Source: Anaerolineales bacterium (GTDB lineage Bacteria; Chloroflexota; Anaerolineae; Anaerolineales; Villigracilaceae). From it: DNA of 5,359 nucleotides. The stretch is from assembly GCA_028689195.1 (NCBI GenBank), contig JAQTWR010000223.1:1-5359 (forward strand), read 5' to 3'. Below the pieces are notes generated by a model. It made no database searches, was not told the origin of the DNA, and saw only the letters and a program-made list of their open reading frames with translations. Shown piece after piece: positions 1-5,359 of the stretch (position 1 is the stretch's first letter; each line of letters begins with the position of its first letter). The translations under genes were made by a program, and so were the position numbers.

Positions 1-550
1 TAATCATGTGCGCCGAAAACGGAGAAAGTAAATTAGCGTCGGAGCCTATTGCCAGCGGGATGAAATTTCCCTGCCCCATTTTCCATCCAACAACGACGAG
101 CGTTGCCAAACTGGCAAATAATGCGATGATCCCGCCCTTGCGTCCGGCTAATAACACCGCGCTTACGATAAGGGTTACAAAAAAAAGGAAACTCTCTGCC
201 GAATACCCAAAACTGACGGTTTCCATCAGCCCAAACGCGTAAAGAATAAGCAATATTCCGGCGGCTCTGACGTTGAAATGAAGATTGCGCGTCATTGCCA
301 GTATCCACAAAAAACTGCCGACCACCAGAAAGACAACACGCCCTTCATCGAAACTTATAAAATCGGACTTGGAGAAAAGCGTAATAACAGTCGCCAACGG
401 GGTTCCGACTCGCAAGGCAATTGTCAATATCCGTTCGCGAGCCTGATGCCAATCGGGGTAGATACCGGGAGGCGTTTTGAGATCGGCGCGCGCAGGCGCT
501 CGGAAGAAATTAAACAGGTGGGTTATTAATGGAAAACACTCAAAATTCAC
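1..550 (-). CDS. N-terminal part of a multi-pass membrane protein, probably a signalling sensor (partial)
   Basis: The frame stays open from a GTG at 550 to the window edge, giving 183 residues with no stop; the C-terminus lies outside. The start is chosen because an AAGGA box sits 6 nt upstream of the GTG, and an in-frame TAA lies about 50 nt further upstream; there is no in-frame ATG before residue 86. After a short, partly polar N-terminus (residues 1-40, with the segment PPGIYPDWHQARER at 27-40) come about five hydrophobic segments, near residues 41-59, 71-87, 95-111, 119-135 and 139-156. Short basic connectors (TRN, GRKGG) separate some of them. This layout resembles membrane-embedded N-terminal regions of sensor histidine kinases and PAS-type signalling proteins in Anaerolineae, but no kinase, PAS or GGDEF domain is visible, so the function is inferred. 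It lies downstream of the PilZ gene, on the same strand. It could equally be another type of integral membrane protein. Confidence 0.72.
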   Translation of the reverse strand, partial: MNFECFPLITHLFNFFRAPARADLKTPPGIYPDWHQARERILTIALRVGTPLATVITLFSKSDFISFDEGRVVFLVVGSFLWILAMTRNLHFNVRAAGILLILYAFGLMETVSFGYSAESFLFFVTLIVSAVLLAGRKGGIIALFASLATLVVVGWKMGQGNFIPLAIGSDANLLSPFSAHMI

Positions 551-556
551 AGGCAA

Positions 557-561
557 TCCTT
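557..561 (-). promoter_or_regulatory. Ribosome binding site deciding a GTG start
   Basis: AAGGA on the minus strand, 6 nt before the GTG at 550. It is the main evidence for starting the membrane protein there, since no ATG is available in that frame near the N-terminus. Confidence 0.6.
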
Positions 562-578
562 GAAAATTAGATTGGCAA

Positions 579-584
579 ATTATA
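579..584 (-). promoter_or_regulatory. Candidate -10 box upstream of the membrane protein gene
   Basis: A perfect TATAAT lies on the minus strand inside TGCTATATAAT, which also reads as an extended -10 (TGn followed by TATATA). Transcription would start near 572, leaving a leader of about 20 nt before the GTG. The -35 is weak: TTGCAA at 607-612 is 22 nt away, too far for a standard spacer, and the hexamers at the right distance match poorly. The site falls in the only gap over 100 nt in the window, which fits an internal promoter, but AT-rich intergenic DNA often gives such matches by chance. Confidence 0.4.
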
Positions 585-661
585 TAGCAAGCGACCGATT
601 AAATCATTGCAAAGGCATGAACCCTACGGACTCACACCTTGGTTTGCCTGCCCTCGTTAGA

Positions 662-1036
662 TCAAAATTCGGAATTCGATTCCAGCGCCGAACGGAATTT
701 GTAACGCTCTATAATTGCTTTAAGCAGATCGGCATTTTCAGGCGAAACTTCGCCAAACTCAAAACCGATGTTGAAATACTGCGGGCTTTCATCCTGCCTG
801 ATCCAAGCTACGCGCGCGGGGATAACCATGCGTGTCACAGATGAATCTGCGCCGCTTTCGGGAAATTCAATCCCAAGCACGAGATGAGCGTCTGTTTCAA
901 TCGTTTTTTCGCCAATCACCATCACGCCTTTTAAGGTCAAGTCTCCAACGTAACCGAGCAAAGTTTTTGAGCGTAAATCATACACAGGCGTAAAAGCCAT
1001 CAGTTTCTTGCGGGATTCTTTTCTTTGATTACTCAT
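662..1036 (-). CDS. PilZ-domain protein, putative cyclic di-GMP receptor
   Basis: This 124-residue protein is essentially one PilZ domain. PilZ domains bind cyclic di-GMP through an N-terminal RxxxR motif and a (D/N)xSxxG motif. Here RKESR at residues 5-9 supplies the arginine pair, and DLTLKG at 32-37 supplies the second motif, with threonine replacing the usual serine. The C-terminal part (ARVAWIRQ, then YFNIGFEF) matches the last strands of the PilZ barrel. There is no signal peptide, membrane segment or second domain, so it is a stand-alone cytoplasmic domain that probably acts through a partner. The ATG at 1036 has an AAGGAG box 6 nt upstream, and that box overlaps the stop codon of the MoeA gene, which suggests translational coupling. 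Family assignment is secure. Ligand binding is inferred, and the target is unknown. Confidence 0.88.
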   Translation of the reverse strand: MSNQRKESRKKLMAFTPVYDLRSKTLLGYVGDLTLKGVMVIGEKTIETDAHLVLGIEFPESGADSSVTRMVIPARVAWIRQDESPQYFNIGFEFGEVSPENADLLKAIIERYKFRSALESNSEF

Positions 1037-1042
1037 GTGAAA

Positions 1043-1048
1043 CTCCTT
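1043..1048 (-). promoter_or_regulatory. Ribosome binding site of the PilZ gene overlapping the moeA stop
   Basis: AAGGAG on the minus strand shares bases with the TAA stop of moeA (1047-1049) and lies 6 nt before the PilZ ATG. Ribosomes finishing moeA would arrive directly on this site, as expected for coupled translation in an operon. Confidence 0.75.
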
Positions 1049-2291
1049 ATATTAAAACGACTTCCACAATTTCACCTGCGCTAAGACCTGTCGCGTCGGG
1101 GTGAATCCGTAACAAACCGTCTGCCGCAGCGAGCGTAAAAATTAAATTAGATTTACCAAAGATCGGCTCAGCCGCCCATCTTCCGATTCCCGATTCCCGA
1201 TTTTCAATCAACTTCACAGGCTGCCAATCTTCGCGCCCCGCTTGCGAAGACAAATTAACAGTTAACTTTGCCTGCACGGTCGCTTTTGGTCTTGGCAGCG
1301 CGCCTAGTAATTTTTCGATGACTGGAACCACAAACAAATATCCGTTTACCAAAGCGCTGACGGGGTTGCCGGGAAGCCCGATTACAGCCTTGCCATTGCA
1401 CACGCCTAAAATCGTCGGCTTGCCCGGGCGCGTGTTAATGCCGTGAACCAAAACGCCCGGCTCCCCCATCTGGCGGATGACTTCGGCGGTCATATCTCGC
1501 GTAGATGCGGATGAGCCAGCCGTGATGATGACCATATCGCAATGCGATAGCGCCAGCGCAGCCGCGTTTTTTAATACCTCGAAGTTATCTCCAAAAATCC
1601 CGTAGCGAATCGCTTCGCCTCCATATTTTTCAATCAGCGCGCTAAGCGTGTATGAGTTGATGTCGTGTACTTGACCTAGTTTTGCGTTTTCAGTTGGGTC
1701 TATTATTTCATCTCCAGTTGAAATTAATCCTATTTGCGCCTTACTGACTACGCGAAGTTTTGTAATTCCCAACGCCATTAGTCCGCCAATCTCGGCGGGA
1801 CGAATTAATGTCCCTTTTGGAATTACGATTTGGTCTTTGGCGACGTCTTCGCCAACGCGAATTAGGTTCTCCCCGTCCGCAACGGCTTTGAAGGTTTCGA
1901 TTTCATTCGCGCTTACCGATTGTGTGTACTCCAACATGACAACCGCGTCGGCGCCTTTGGGGAGCATTCCGCCGGTGTGTATTAACGCGCATTCTCCCGC
2001 GCCGACTTCAAACGACGGCGAATCGCCCATTGGAGATTCGCCAATGAGGCGAAGATACGCGGGCAACGAATCGCTTGCGCCGAAAGTATCTTTTGCGCGG
2101 ACGGCGTAACCGTCTACGGTGGAGCGCTGAAATTCAGGCAACGGATGCGGCGCGAGAATATCGGCGGCGGTTACACGATTGAGGGCGCGAATCGTATCCA
2201 CTAATTCAGGATCAGATTGAAGCGCGGAAAGATGCGCGAGCAGTTTTTCGCGGGCAGCATCGGGCGGAAGAAGAGTCAAAAATTCGGGCAT
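1047..2291 (-). CDS. moeA: Molybdopterin molybdotransferase MoeA
   Basis: MoeA catalyses the last step of molybdenum cofactor synthesis in the cytoplasm: it inserts molybdate into adenylylated molybdopterin, giving Mo-molybdopterin. The 414 residues match the usual family length (about 400). Conserved blocks appear in order: FQRSTVDGYAVRAKD (54-68), HTGGMLPKGADAVVMLE (105-121), LISTGDEI (189-196), DINSYTLSAL (210-219), TAGSSASTRDMT (257-268) with the conserved Asp266, HGINTRPGKPTILG (283-296) and GLPGNPVSAL (305-314), followed by the small C-terminal barrel domain. The ATG at 2291 is directly preceded, one codon away, by an in-frame TAG, so no longer start exists; no good Shine-Dalgarno box is visible. 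The gene follows the UbiA-like gene after 34 nt and precedes PilZ by 10 nt. No other Mo-cofactor gene is in view. Residues 363-370 are encoded by a heptanucleotide repeat. Confidence 0.96.
   Translation of the reverse strand: MPEFLTLLPPDAAREKLLAHLSALQSDPELVDTIRALNRVTAADILAPHPLPEFQRSTVDGYAVRAKDTFGASDSLPAYLRLIGESPMGDSPSFEVGAGECALIHTGGMLPKGADAVVMLEYTQSVSANEIETFKAVADGENLIRVGEDVAKDQIVIPKGTLIRPAEIGGLMALGITKLRVVSKAQIGLISTGDEIIDPTENAKLGQVHDINSYTLSALIEKYGGEAIRYGIFGDNFEVLKNAAALALSHCDMVIITAGSSASTRDMTAEVIRQMGEPGVLVHGINTRPGKPTILGVCNGKAVIGLPGNPVSALVNGYLFVVPVIEKLLGALPRPKATVQAKLTVNLSSQAGREDWQPVKLIENRESGIGRWAAEPIFGKSNLIFTLAAADGLLRIHPDATGLSAGEIVEVVLI
1183..1203 (-). repeat. Heptanucleotide tandem repeat inside moeA
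   Basis: Three consecutive 7-bp units on the plus strand: CCGATTC, CCGATTC and CCGATTT. They encode residues 363-370 of MoeA (ENRESGIG), in the linker leading to RWAAEP of the C-terminal domain. Three units add 21 bp, exactly seven codons, so the reading frame is kept. Confidence 0.75.
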
Positions 2292-2301
2292 GGGATTCTA
2301 T

Positions 2302-2322
2302 AGTCCAAAGTCAAAGGTCGGA
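2302..2322. repeat. Heptanucleotide array in the gap between the ubiA-like gene and moeA
   Basis: Three degenerate 7-bp units on the plus strand: AGTCCAA, AGTCAAA, GGTCGGA. They fill most of the 34-nt gap between the two genes. The 14-mer AAAGTCAAAGGTCG (2307-2320) recurs exactly at 3198-3211, in the gap on the other side of the UbiA-like gene. Confidence 0.65.
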
Positions 2323-2325
2323 AAT

Positions 2326-3180
2326 CTAACGCAACCAGAAAGTCAAAGTGATGAAATAAGTCGTAAGCCCGAAGACGGCAAGCGCGGCGGACGAGAGCAA
2401 GCGCCAATTTGGTTTGCCTCCGAGCGAAATGTAGCGGAGCAAAATGATTTGCAAAACAGCAAAAGGCAACGTAAGGAACGCAGTCCAAATCGAGTAACCA
2501 AGAACGAGCGCAACGGCAAATAACGAGTAAGCGAAAACGATCAGACTGTGATGCAAAGGCACGGCGCGTTCCCAGCCAAGTTGGCGCAGGAGCGTGACGC
2601 GTTGATATTTTTGATCGAAAGAAAATGTTACAAAATTATCAACGAGAAAATACGCGAGCGCAAGCGCGGTCAACGGGGCGACGATGAAAATAAGCAGGCG
2701 ATGATTCGCATTGAATTGCAAAGTAAAACCGATGGACGGAATGATATATGCGATATGCGCGGCGAGAATCAATTCGCCAAAACCGCGATTGACAAATCGA
2801 ATCGGCGGGATGGCGTAAGAAAGAACAAGGATGAAGGATGAAAGATAAAAGATGAATGAAGATAGAACGAGAATTTGATTAATGTAAAGCAGGTAAGCAA
2901 GAAAGACGCCGCTTGTAAGAGTCGCAATGGAGATATACAGCATGTTATTACGCAGAGTTTCTTGCTGCTGCGGAGTTTCATCTTCGATCAGCGGTTCATT
3001 GTGCGGACGAAAAACTTCGGAAAGCAGAGCCATGCTTAGTTGCGCGAGAAGGACGACGGCAAAGCCAAGCCAAAACGCAAGAATGTTCAGCGGTTTGCCA
3101 AGATACGCGGGAATACTCGCGCCGAGAATATAAGTCAGCGCTACGAGGAGGAGGTGAAGGGGACGGGAGAGTTTAATCAA
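2326..3180 (-). CDS. Divergent UbiA/MenA-like prenyltransferase family membrane protein
   Basis: This 284-residue protein is almost entirely hydrophobic, with about eight or nine membrane segments, as in the UbiA superfamily, whose members attach isoprenoid chains to aromatic acceptors of quinones, hemes and lipids. Family marks are KLSRPLHLL at the N-terminus, QLSMALLSEVF (47-57) where MenA has the first Asp-rich motif, YAIPPIRFVNRGFGEL (122-137), which closely matches the MenA YxxPPxRxxxRGxGE block, and DNFVTFSFDQKYQRVTLLRQLGWE (181-204) at the second motif. Both Asp-rich motifs are degraded: the first reads SEVFRPHNE, and in the second only Asp181 and Asp189 remain, so activity is doubtful or altered. 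The start is a TTG at 3180; upstream in frame there are only seven sense codons after a TGA and no ATG, GTG or clear ribosome binding site. Residues 107-120, in a membrane segment, are built on a heptanucleotide repeat. The gene follows the CaiB-like gene after 35 nt. The fold assignment is fairly secure; the substrate is unknown. Confidence 0.8.
   Translation of the reverse strand: MIKLSRPLHLLLVALTYILGASIPAYLGKPLNILAFWLGFAVVLLAQLSMALLSEVFRPHNEPLIEDETPQQQETLRNNMLYISIATLTSGVFLAYLLYINQILVLSSFIFYLSSFILVLSYAIPPIRFVNRGFGELILAAHIAYIIPSIGFTLQFNANHRLLIFIVAPLTALALAYFLVDNFVTFSFDQKYQRVTLLRQLGWERAVPLHHSLIVFAYSLFAVALVLGYSIWTAFLTLPFAVLQIILLRYISLGGKPNWRLLSSAALAVFGLTTYFITLTFWLR
2821..2855 (-). repeat. Heptanucleotide array coding for a membrane segment in the UbiA-like gene
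   Basis: Five 7-bp units on the plus strand, from AAGAACA at 2821 through AGGATGA (twice), AAGATAA and AAGATGA, with a decayed continuation to about 2862. Because 7 is prime to 3, three units give a 7-residue repeat, visible as LSSFIFY then LSSFILV (residues 106-119). All three reading phases on this strand yield hydrophobic or small residues, which lets the array serve as a transmembrane helix. Confidence 0.8.
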
Positions 3181-3185
3181 GGGAT

Positions 3186-3220
3186 GGTTGAAGGGCGAAA
3201 GTCAAAGGTCGAAGGTCAAT
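3186..3220. repeat. Heptanucleotide array at the caiB-like/ubiA-like junction
   Basis: Five 7-bp units on the plus strand: GGTTGAA, GGGCGAA, AGTCAAA, GGTCGAA, GGTCAAT (consensus roughly RGTCRAA). The TGA stop of the CaiB-like gene lies within the last unit, and the TTG start of the UbiA-like gene is 6 nt past the first. It shares an exact 14-mer with the array at 2302-2322. Confidence 0.7.
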
Positions 3221-4355
3221 TGGGGAATTTTATGATACCTTGTTTGGAAAGTTCTATAATTTCTTGAGAAGCGATATTGAGCGATTCTAAAATTGGACGG
3301 GTATGTTCGCCCAAACTCGGCGGTGGGGAACTTTCTTGGCGAGCGAAGACGAAGGGCGAATTCATGCGGACGGGTTTTCCATCTTCCAGATGAACATATC
3401 CGCGCGCCTGCACTTGCGGATGCGAGAGCATTTCTTCAAAACTGTTGACGGGTTCAAGACAGGCGTCGGCTTCGGCGAAAAGATCGAGCCACGCCGCGCG
3501 CGTTTTTTGGCGGAAAAGCGCGGTCAACTCATCGCTCAACAACGGGTCGAGTTGACGGGGAATTAAAGCCGCGCGGCTTGCGCGTTGGCAAAATTCAGCC
3601 CAAAAATGAGGTTCGAGCGCAGAGAGCGCGACGTGGTTCTTATCCGCTGTTTCGTAAACATTATAGCAAGCCATTGCGCCATTGGTGGGCATTTTTCCGC
3701 CTTCGGGTTTATGTCCGCTGAAAAAAGCGCCGCCCGCAAAAGGCGTGACCCATGAAACTACGCCGTCGAGCAGCGCCAAGTCGAGGTACGCGCCTTTGCG
3801 TCCAGCCAGCGCCGCGAGGATGGAAATTGCCGCCAGCATCGAGCCGCTCAAATCAGCCATTTGGATTCCGTAAAGCGTCGGCGCTCCGTCGCAGGGCGCG
3901 TTCAGCGACAACGCCCCGCCAACGGCGGTATAGTTCAGGTCGTGACCTGCGCGGTCGCGGTATGGACCTGATTGCCCATAACCAGAAAGCGAACAATAAA
4001 TAATATTCTCATTGACGGCGCGGACGTCTTCGTAACCAATCCCCCAGCGCTGAACCGCGCCCGGGCGAAAAGCCTCCAGCACGACGTCGGCGGTTTTGCA
4101 CAACTCGAGAAAAATTTCGCGTCCGCGCGGATTGCGATAGTCCAATCCCAAACTTTGTTTGTTGCGATTGACCGATTCAAATAATCCATGAAGCCCGAGT
4201 TCAGGCAGGAGCGTGCGGGCGTAATCGCCCGAATGCGGCGTTTCGACTTTGATCACTTCGGCGCCAAGATCGGCAAGCAGTTGCGTAAGATAAGGACCCG
4301 GCAGTAAACGCGAAAGGTCAACAATGCGAACTCCATTAAGCGGTTGATAGGACAT
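3216..4355 (-). CDS. CaiB/BaiF-family enzyme, alpha-methylacyl-CoA racemase-like (or class III CoA transferase)
   Basis: Family III enzymes move CoA between acids, or epimerise 2-methylacyl-CoA esters. The 379 residues cover a full-length protein (AMACR is about 380). The N-terminus (LNGVRIVDLSRLLPGPY, then LLADLGAEVIKVE at 26-38) is the typical CoA-binding start. Further marks are FRPGAVQRWGIGYED (96-110), SLSGYGQSGPYRDRAGHDLNY (122-142) and KGAYLDLALLDGVV (187-200). His138 (in GHDLNY) and Asp168 (in MADLSG) are 30 residues apart, the same spacing as His126/Asp156 of the Mycobacterium tuberculosis racemase MCR, and Glu248 (ALEPHFW) could be its third catalytic residue. This favours a racemase-like role, but related CoA transferases cannot be excluded. 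The ATG at 4355 is chosen because AGAGGT lies 6-7 nt upstream and the family N-terminus begins here; the frame is open further upstream, but that stretch overlaps the aminotransferase gene and has no family similarity. The gap to the aminotransferase stop is 10 nt. The stop codon lies in a heptanucleotide array. Confidence 0.92.
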   Translation of the reverse strand: MSYQPLNGVRIVDLSRLLPGPYLTQLLADLGAEVIKVETPHSGDYARTLLPELGLHGLFESVNRNKQSLGLDYRNPRGREIFLELCKTADVVLEAFRPGAVQRWGIGYEDVRAVNENIIYCSLSGYGQSGPYRDRAGHDLNYTAVGGALSLNAPCDGAPTLYGIQMADLSGSMLAAISILAALAGRKGAYLDLALLDGVVSWVTPFAGGAFFSGHKPEGGKMPTNGAMACYNVYETADKNHVALSALEPHFWAEFCQRASRAALIPRQLDPLLSDELTALFRQKTRAAWLDLFAEADACLEPVNSFEEMLSHPQVQARGYVHLEDGKPVRMNSPFVFARQESSPPPSLGEHTRPILESLNIASQEIIELSKQGIIKFPN

Positions 4356-4361
4356 AAGCAA

Positions 4362-4367
4362 ACCTCT
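4362..4367 (-). promoter_or_regulatory. Ribosome binding site of the CaiB-like gene overlapping the aminotransferase stop
   Basis: AGAGGT on the minus strand, 6-7 nt before the ATG at 4355, overlaps the TAG stop of the aminotransferase (4366-4368). The arrangement mirrors the moeA/PilZ junction and supports coupled translation. It also decides the start against the longer open frame. Confidence 0.7.
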
Positions 4368-5359
4368 ACGATTTATGATTTTTCGACAAATATTCTTCCA
4401 GCCGTTCCACTGCCTGCGGAAGATTTTTCCTGCCAAGCCCCAAACGAAAGTGATTTTCCGAATCGTCGTACATCGTTCCCGGCAAAAGCAAAACGCCCGC
4501 CCTGCGGACAAGGTCGTCGCAAAACTCTTCGACGCCGCCTCGAAGCAATTTTGGGAATCCCATCGAGCCTGCCCGCGGACGCGCCCAGGAGAATAAATCC
4601 GTGTGACGCGCGAAGAAACCATCCACGACGGCGAGATTATTTTTGATGATGGCAAGATTTCGCGCGGCAAGTTTTACGCGATGACGCAGCGCCACTTCCG
4701 TAAGGAATTCGCTTGGCGCGGAATTGCAGATGGTGGTGTAGTCTTTGAGCGCCGCCATATCTTGATAAATCTTTTCATTTTTTGTGGCGATCCATCCGAT
4801 ACGCAAGCCAGCCAATCCATACGTTTTGGAGGCGACGCCAAGCGAGACGGCGTGCTCGCCATAATCGCACGCGGCGGGGAGTCGAGTCGAAATGTCGTAT
4901 TCCGATTCGCGGTAAACCTCATCGGAAAAGAGCAGTAGATTATCTTCCTGCGCGAATTGGTTCAACGCGTCAAAATCAGCGCGGGACATTAAGTATCCCG
5001 TCGGGTTGTGCGGCGTGTTGACAATGATCGCCTTCGTGGATGCGCGCATGAGTTGACGCAGTTCATTCACATCCAACGCCCAATGATTTTCCTCGCGCGC
5101 GCGCCAAAGGGACGCGTCGCAGCCAATTCCCTTTGCGACCTCGCTCAAGGATTGATAATGCGGCGAGTGAACGATCACATGGTCGCCCGCTTTGAGCATG
5201 GCGTGCATGAAAAGATAAATCGCTTCGCCCGCGCCTGTATGAACGAGGATGTGTTCAGGCTGCATAGAGGCGTAGAGATTGCAAATTTCTTTTCGCAAAG
5301 CAATACCGCCCTGCGATTCAGTGTATCCGAGCCAGACGTTTTGGAGTTTCTGCTCCGCG
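4366..5359 (-). CDS. Class I/II PLP-dependent aminotransferase (5' end missing)
   Basis: Fold-type I aminotransferases use pyridoxal phosphate to move amino groups between amino and 2-oxo acids in the cytoplasm. The 330 or so visible residues lack the start, which lies past the right edge; roughly 50-70 residues are probably missing. Visible marks, in order: WLGYTESQGGIALR near the edge, typical of the family's early GxxxLR block; HTGAGEAIYLFMHAMLKAGD; NTPHNPTG; SDEVYRE, with the Asp that pairs with the PLP ring nitrogen; SKTYGLAGLRIGW, with the PLP-binding lysine codon at 4825-4827; and FRLGLGR near the C-terminus, with the arginine expected to bind the substrate carboxylate. A TTG at 5298 could be read as a start but would cut away the LGYTESQGG block, so the gene continues upstream. 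The substrate cannot be told from sequence; the fold also covers non-transaminating relatives. It is the first visible gene of the likely operon. Confidence 0.94.
   Translation of the reverse strand, partial: AEQKLQNVWLGYTESQGGIALRKEICNLYASMQPEHILVHTGAGEAIYLFMHAMLKAGDHVIVHSPHYQSLSEVAKGIGCDASLWRAREENHWALDVNELRQLMRASTKAIIVNTPHNPTGYLMSRADFDALNQFAQEDNLLLFSDEVYRESEYDISTRLPAACDYGEHAVSLGVASKTYGLAGLRIGWIATKNEKIYQDMAALKDYTTICNSAPSEFLTEVALRHRVKLAARNLAIIKNNLAVVDGFFARHTDLFSWARPRAGSMGFPKLLRGGVEEFCDDLVRRAGVLLLPGTMYDDSENHFRLGLGRKNLPQAVERLEEYLSKNHKS
4368..4381. repeat. Possible two-unit heptanucleotide repeat at the aminotransferase 3' end
   Basis: Plus-strand units ACGATTT and ATGATTT encode the last residues (NHKS) and overlap the first base of the TAG stop of the aminotransferase. 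Two units are weak evidence alone; the call rests on the same type of repeat at the next two junctions. Confidence 0.35.

Noticed and set aside
33..308. A 91-codon minus-strand open frame.
   Set aside because: It overlaps, in another frame, the long open frame starting at GTG 550, whose translation shows regular hydrophobic segments; the short product is rich in Arg and Gln and shows no recognisable pattern.
614..648. An imperfect inverted repeat (GGCA-AACC against GGTT-TGCC, with a 2-nt bulge and 17-nt loop) as a terminator after the PilZ gene.
   Set aside because: The stem is only eight pairs with a bulge and a long loop, and no run of U follows it on the minus strand.
614..660. A GGCAAACC element downstream of the PilZ gene, suggesting a cyclic di-GMP (GEMM) riboswitch.
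   Set aside because: Only the short GGGCAGGCAAACC resemblance is present; there is no GNRA-capped helix, no ACGCAAAGC segment and no second helix, and the candidate promoter would start transcription downstream of it.
2821..3220. The short direct repeats as a CRISPR array.
   Set aside because: Units are 7 bp and directly adjacent, with no spacers of 25-40 bp between repeats.
1837..3267. Several plus-strand open frames of 60 to 97 codons opposite moeA and the UbiA-like gene.
   Set aside because: They lie antisense to well-supported genes, have low-complexity or Arg/Lys/Ser-rich products, and show no family motifs.
4356..4670. The open frame of the CaiB-like gene extends about 105 codons upstream, giving a 484-residue protein.
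   Set aside because: The extra stretch lies on top of the aminotransferase coding sequence, has no family similarity, and the ATG at 4355 has its own ribosome binding site and the correct family N-terminus.

Overview
The window carries six protein-coding genes, all on the minus strand and tightly packed. In transcription order (right to left) they are: a class I/II PLP-dependent aminotransferase (5' end beyond the window), a CaiB/BaiF-family CoA transferase or racemase, a divergent UbiA/MenA-like polytopic membrane protein, a MoeA molybdopterin molybdotransferase, a small PilZ-domain protein, and the N-terminal part of a multi-pass membrane protein that runs off the left edge. The gaps between the first five are about 10 to 35 nt. 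At two junctions the upstream stop codon overlaps the downstream ribosome binding site, so they probably form one operon. The sixth gene follows a 111-nt gap holding a possible promoter and may be transcribed separately as well.

The organism is most likely a bacterium of the Chloroflexota, probably Anaerolineae. This is inference from protein style (the polytopic N-terminus resembles sensor proteins of that group, and the UbiA homologue is divergent), moderate GC, and short heptanucleotide repeats. No rRNA or other phylogenetic marker is present.

The genes do not form an obvious single pathway. The aminotransferase acts on amino or keto acids, the CaiB-like enzyme on acyl-CoA thioesters, the UbiA-like protein would act on prenyl chains in the membrane if active, and MoeA inserts molybdenum into molybdopterin. 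PilZ and the membrane protein suggest signalling.

The most unusual signal is a set of degenerate 7-bp tandem repeats. Related arrays sit at the caiB/ubiA-like and ubiA-like/moeA junctions, and a possible two-unit one at the aminotransferase/caiB junction. Two more lie inside genes: one codes for part of a membrane helix in the UbiA-like protein as a 7-residue repeat, the other for a short segment near the C-terminus of MoeA. The UbiA-like protein also lacks most of the canonical aspartates of its family.
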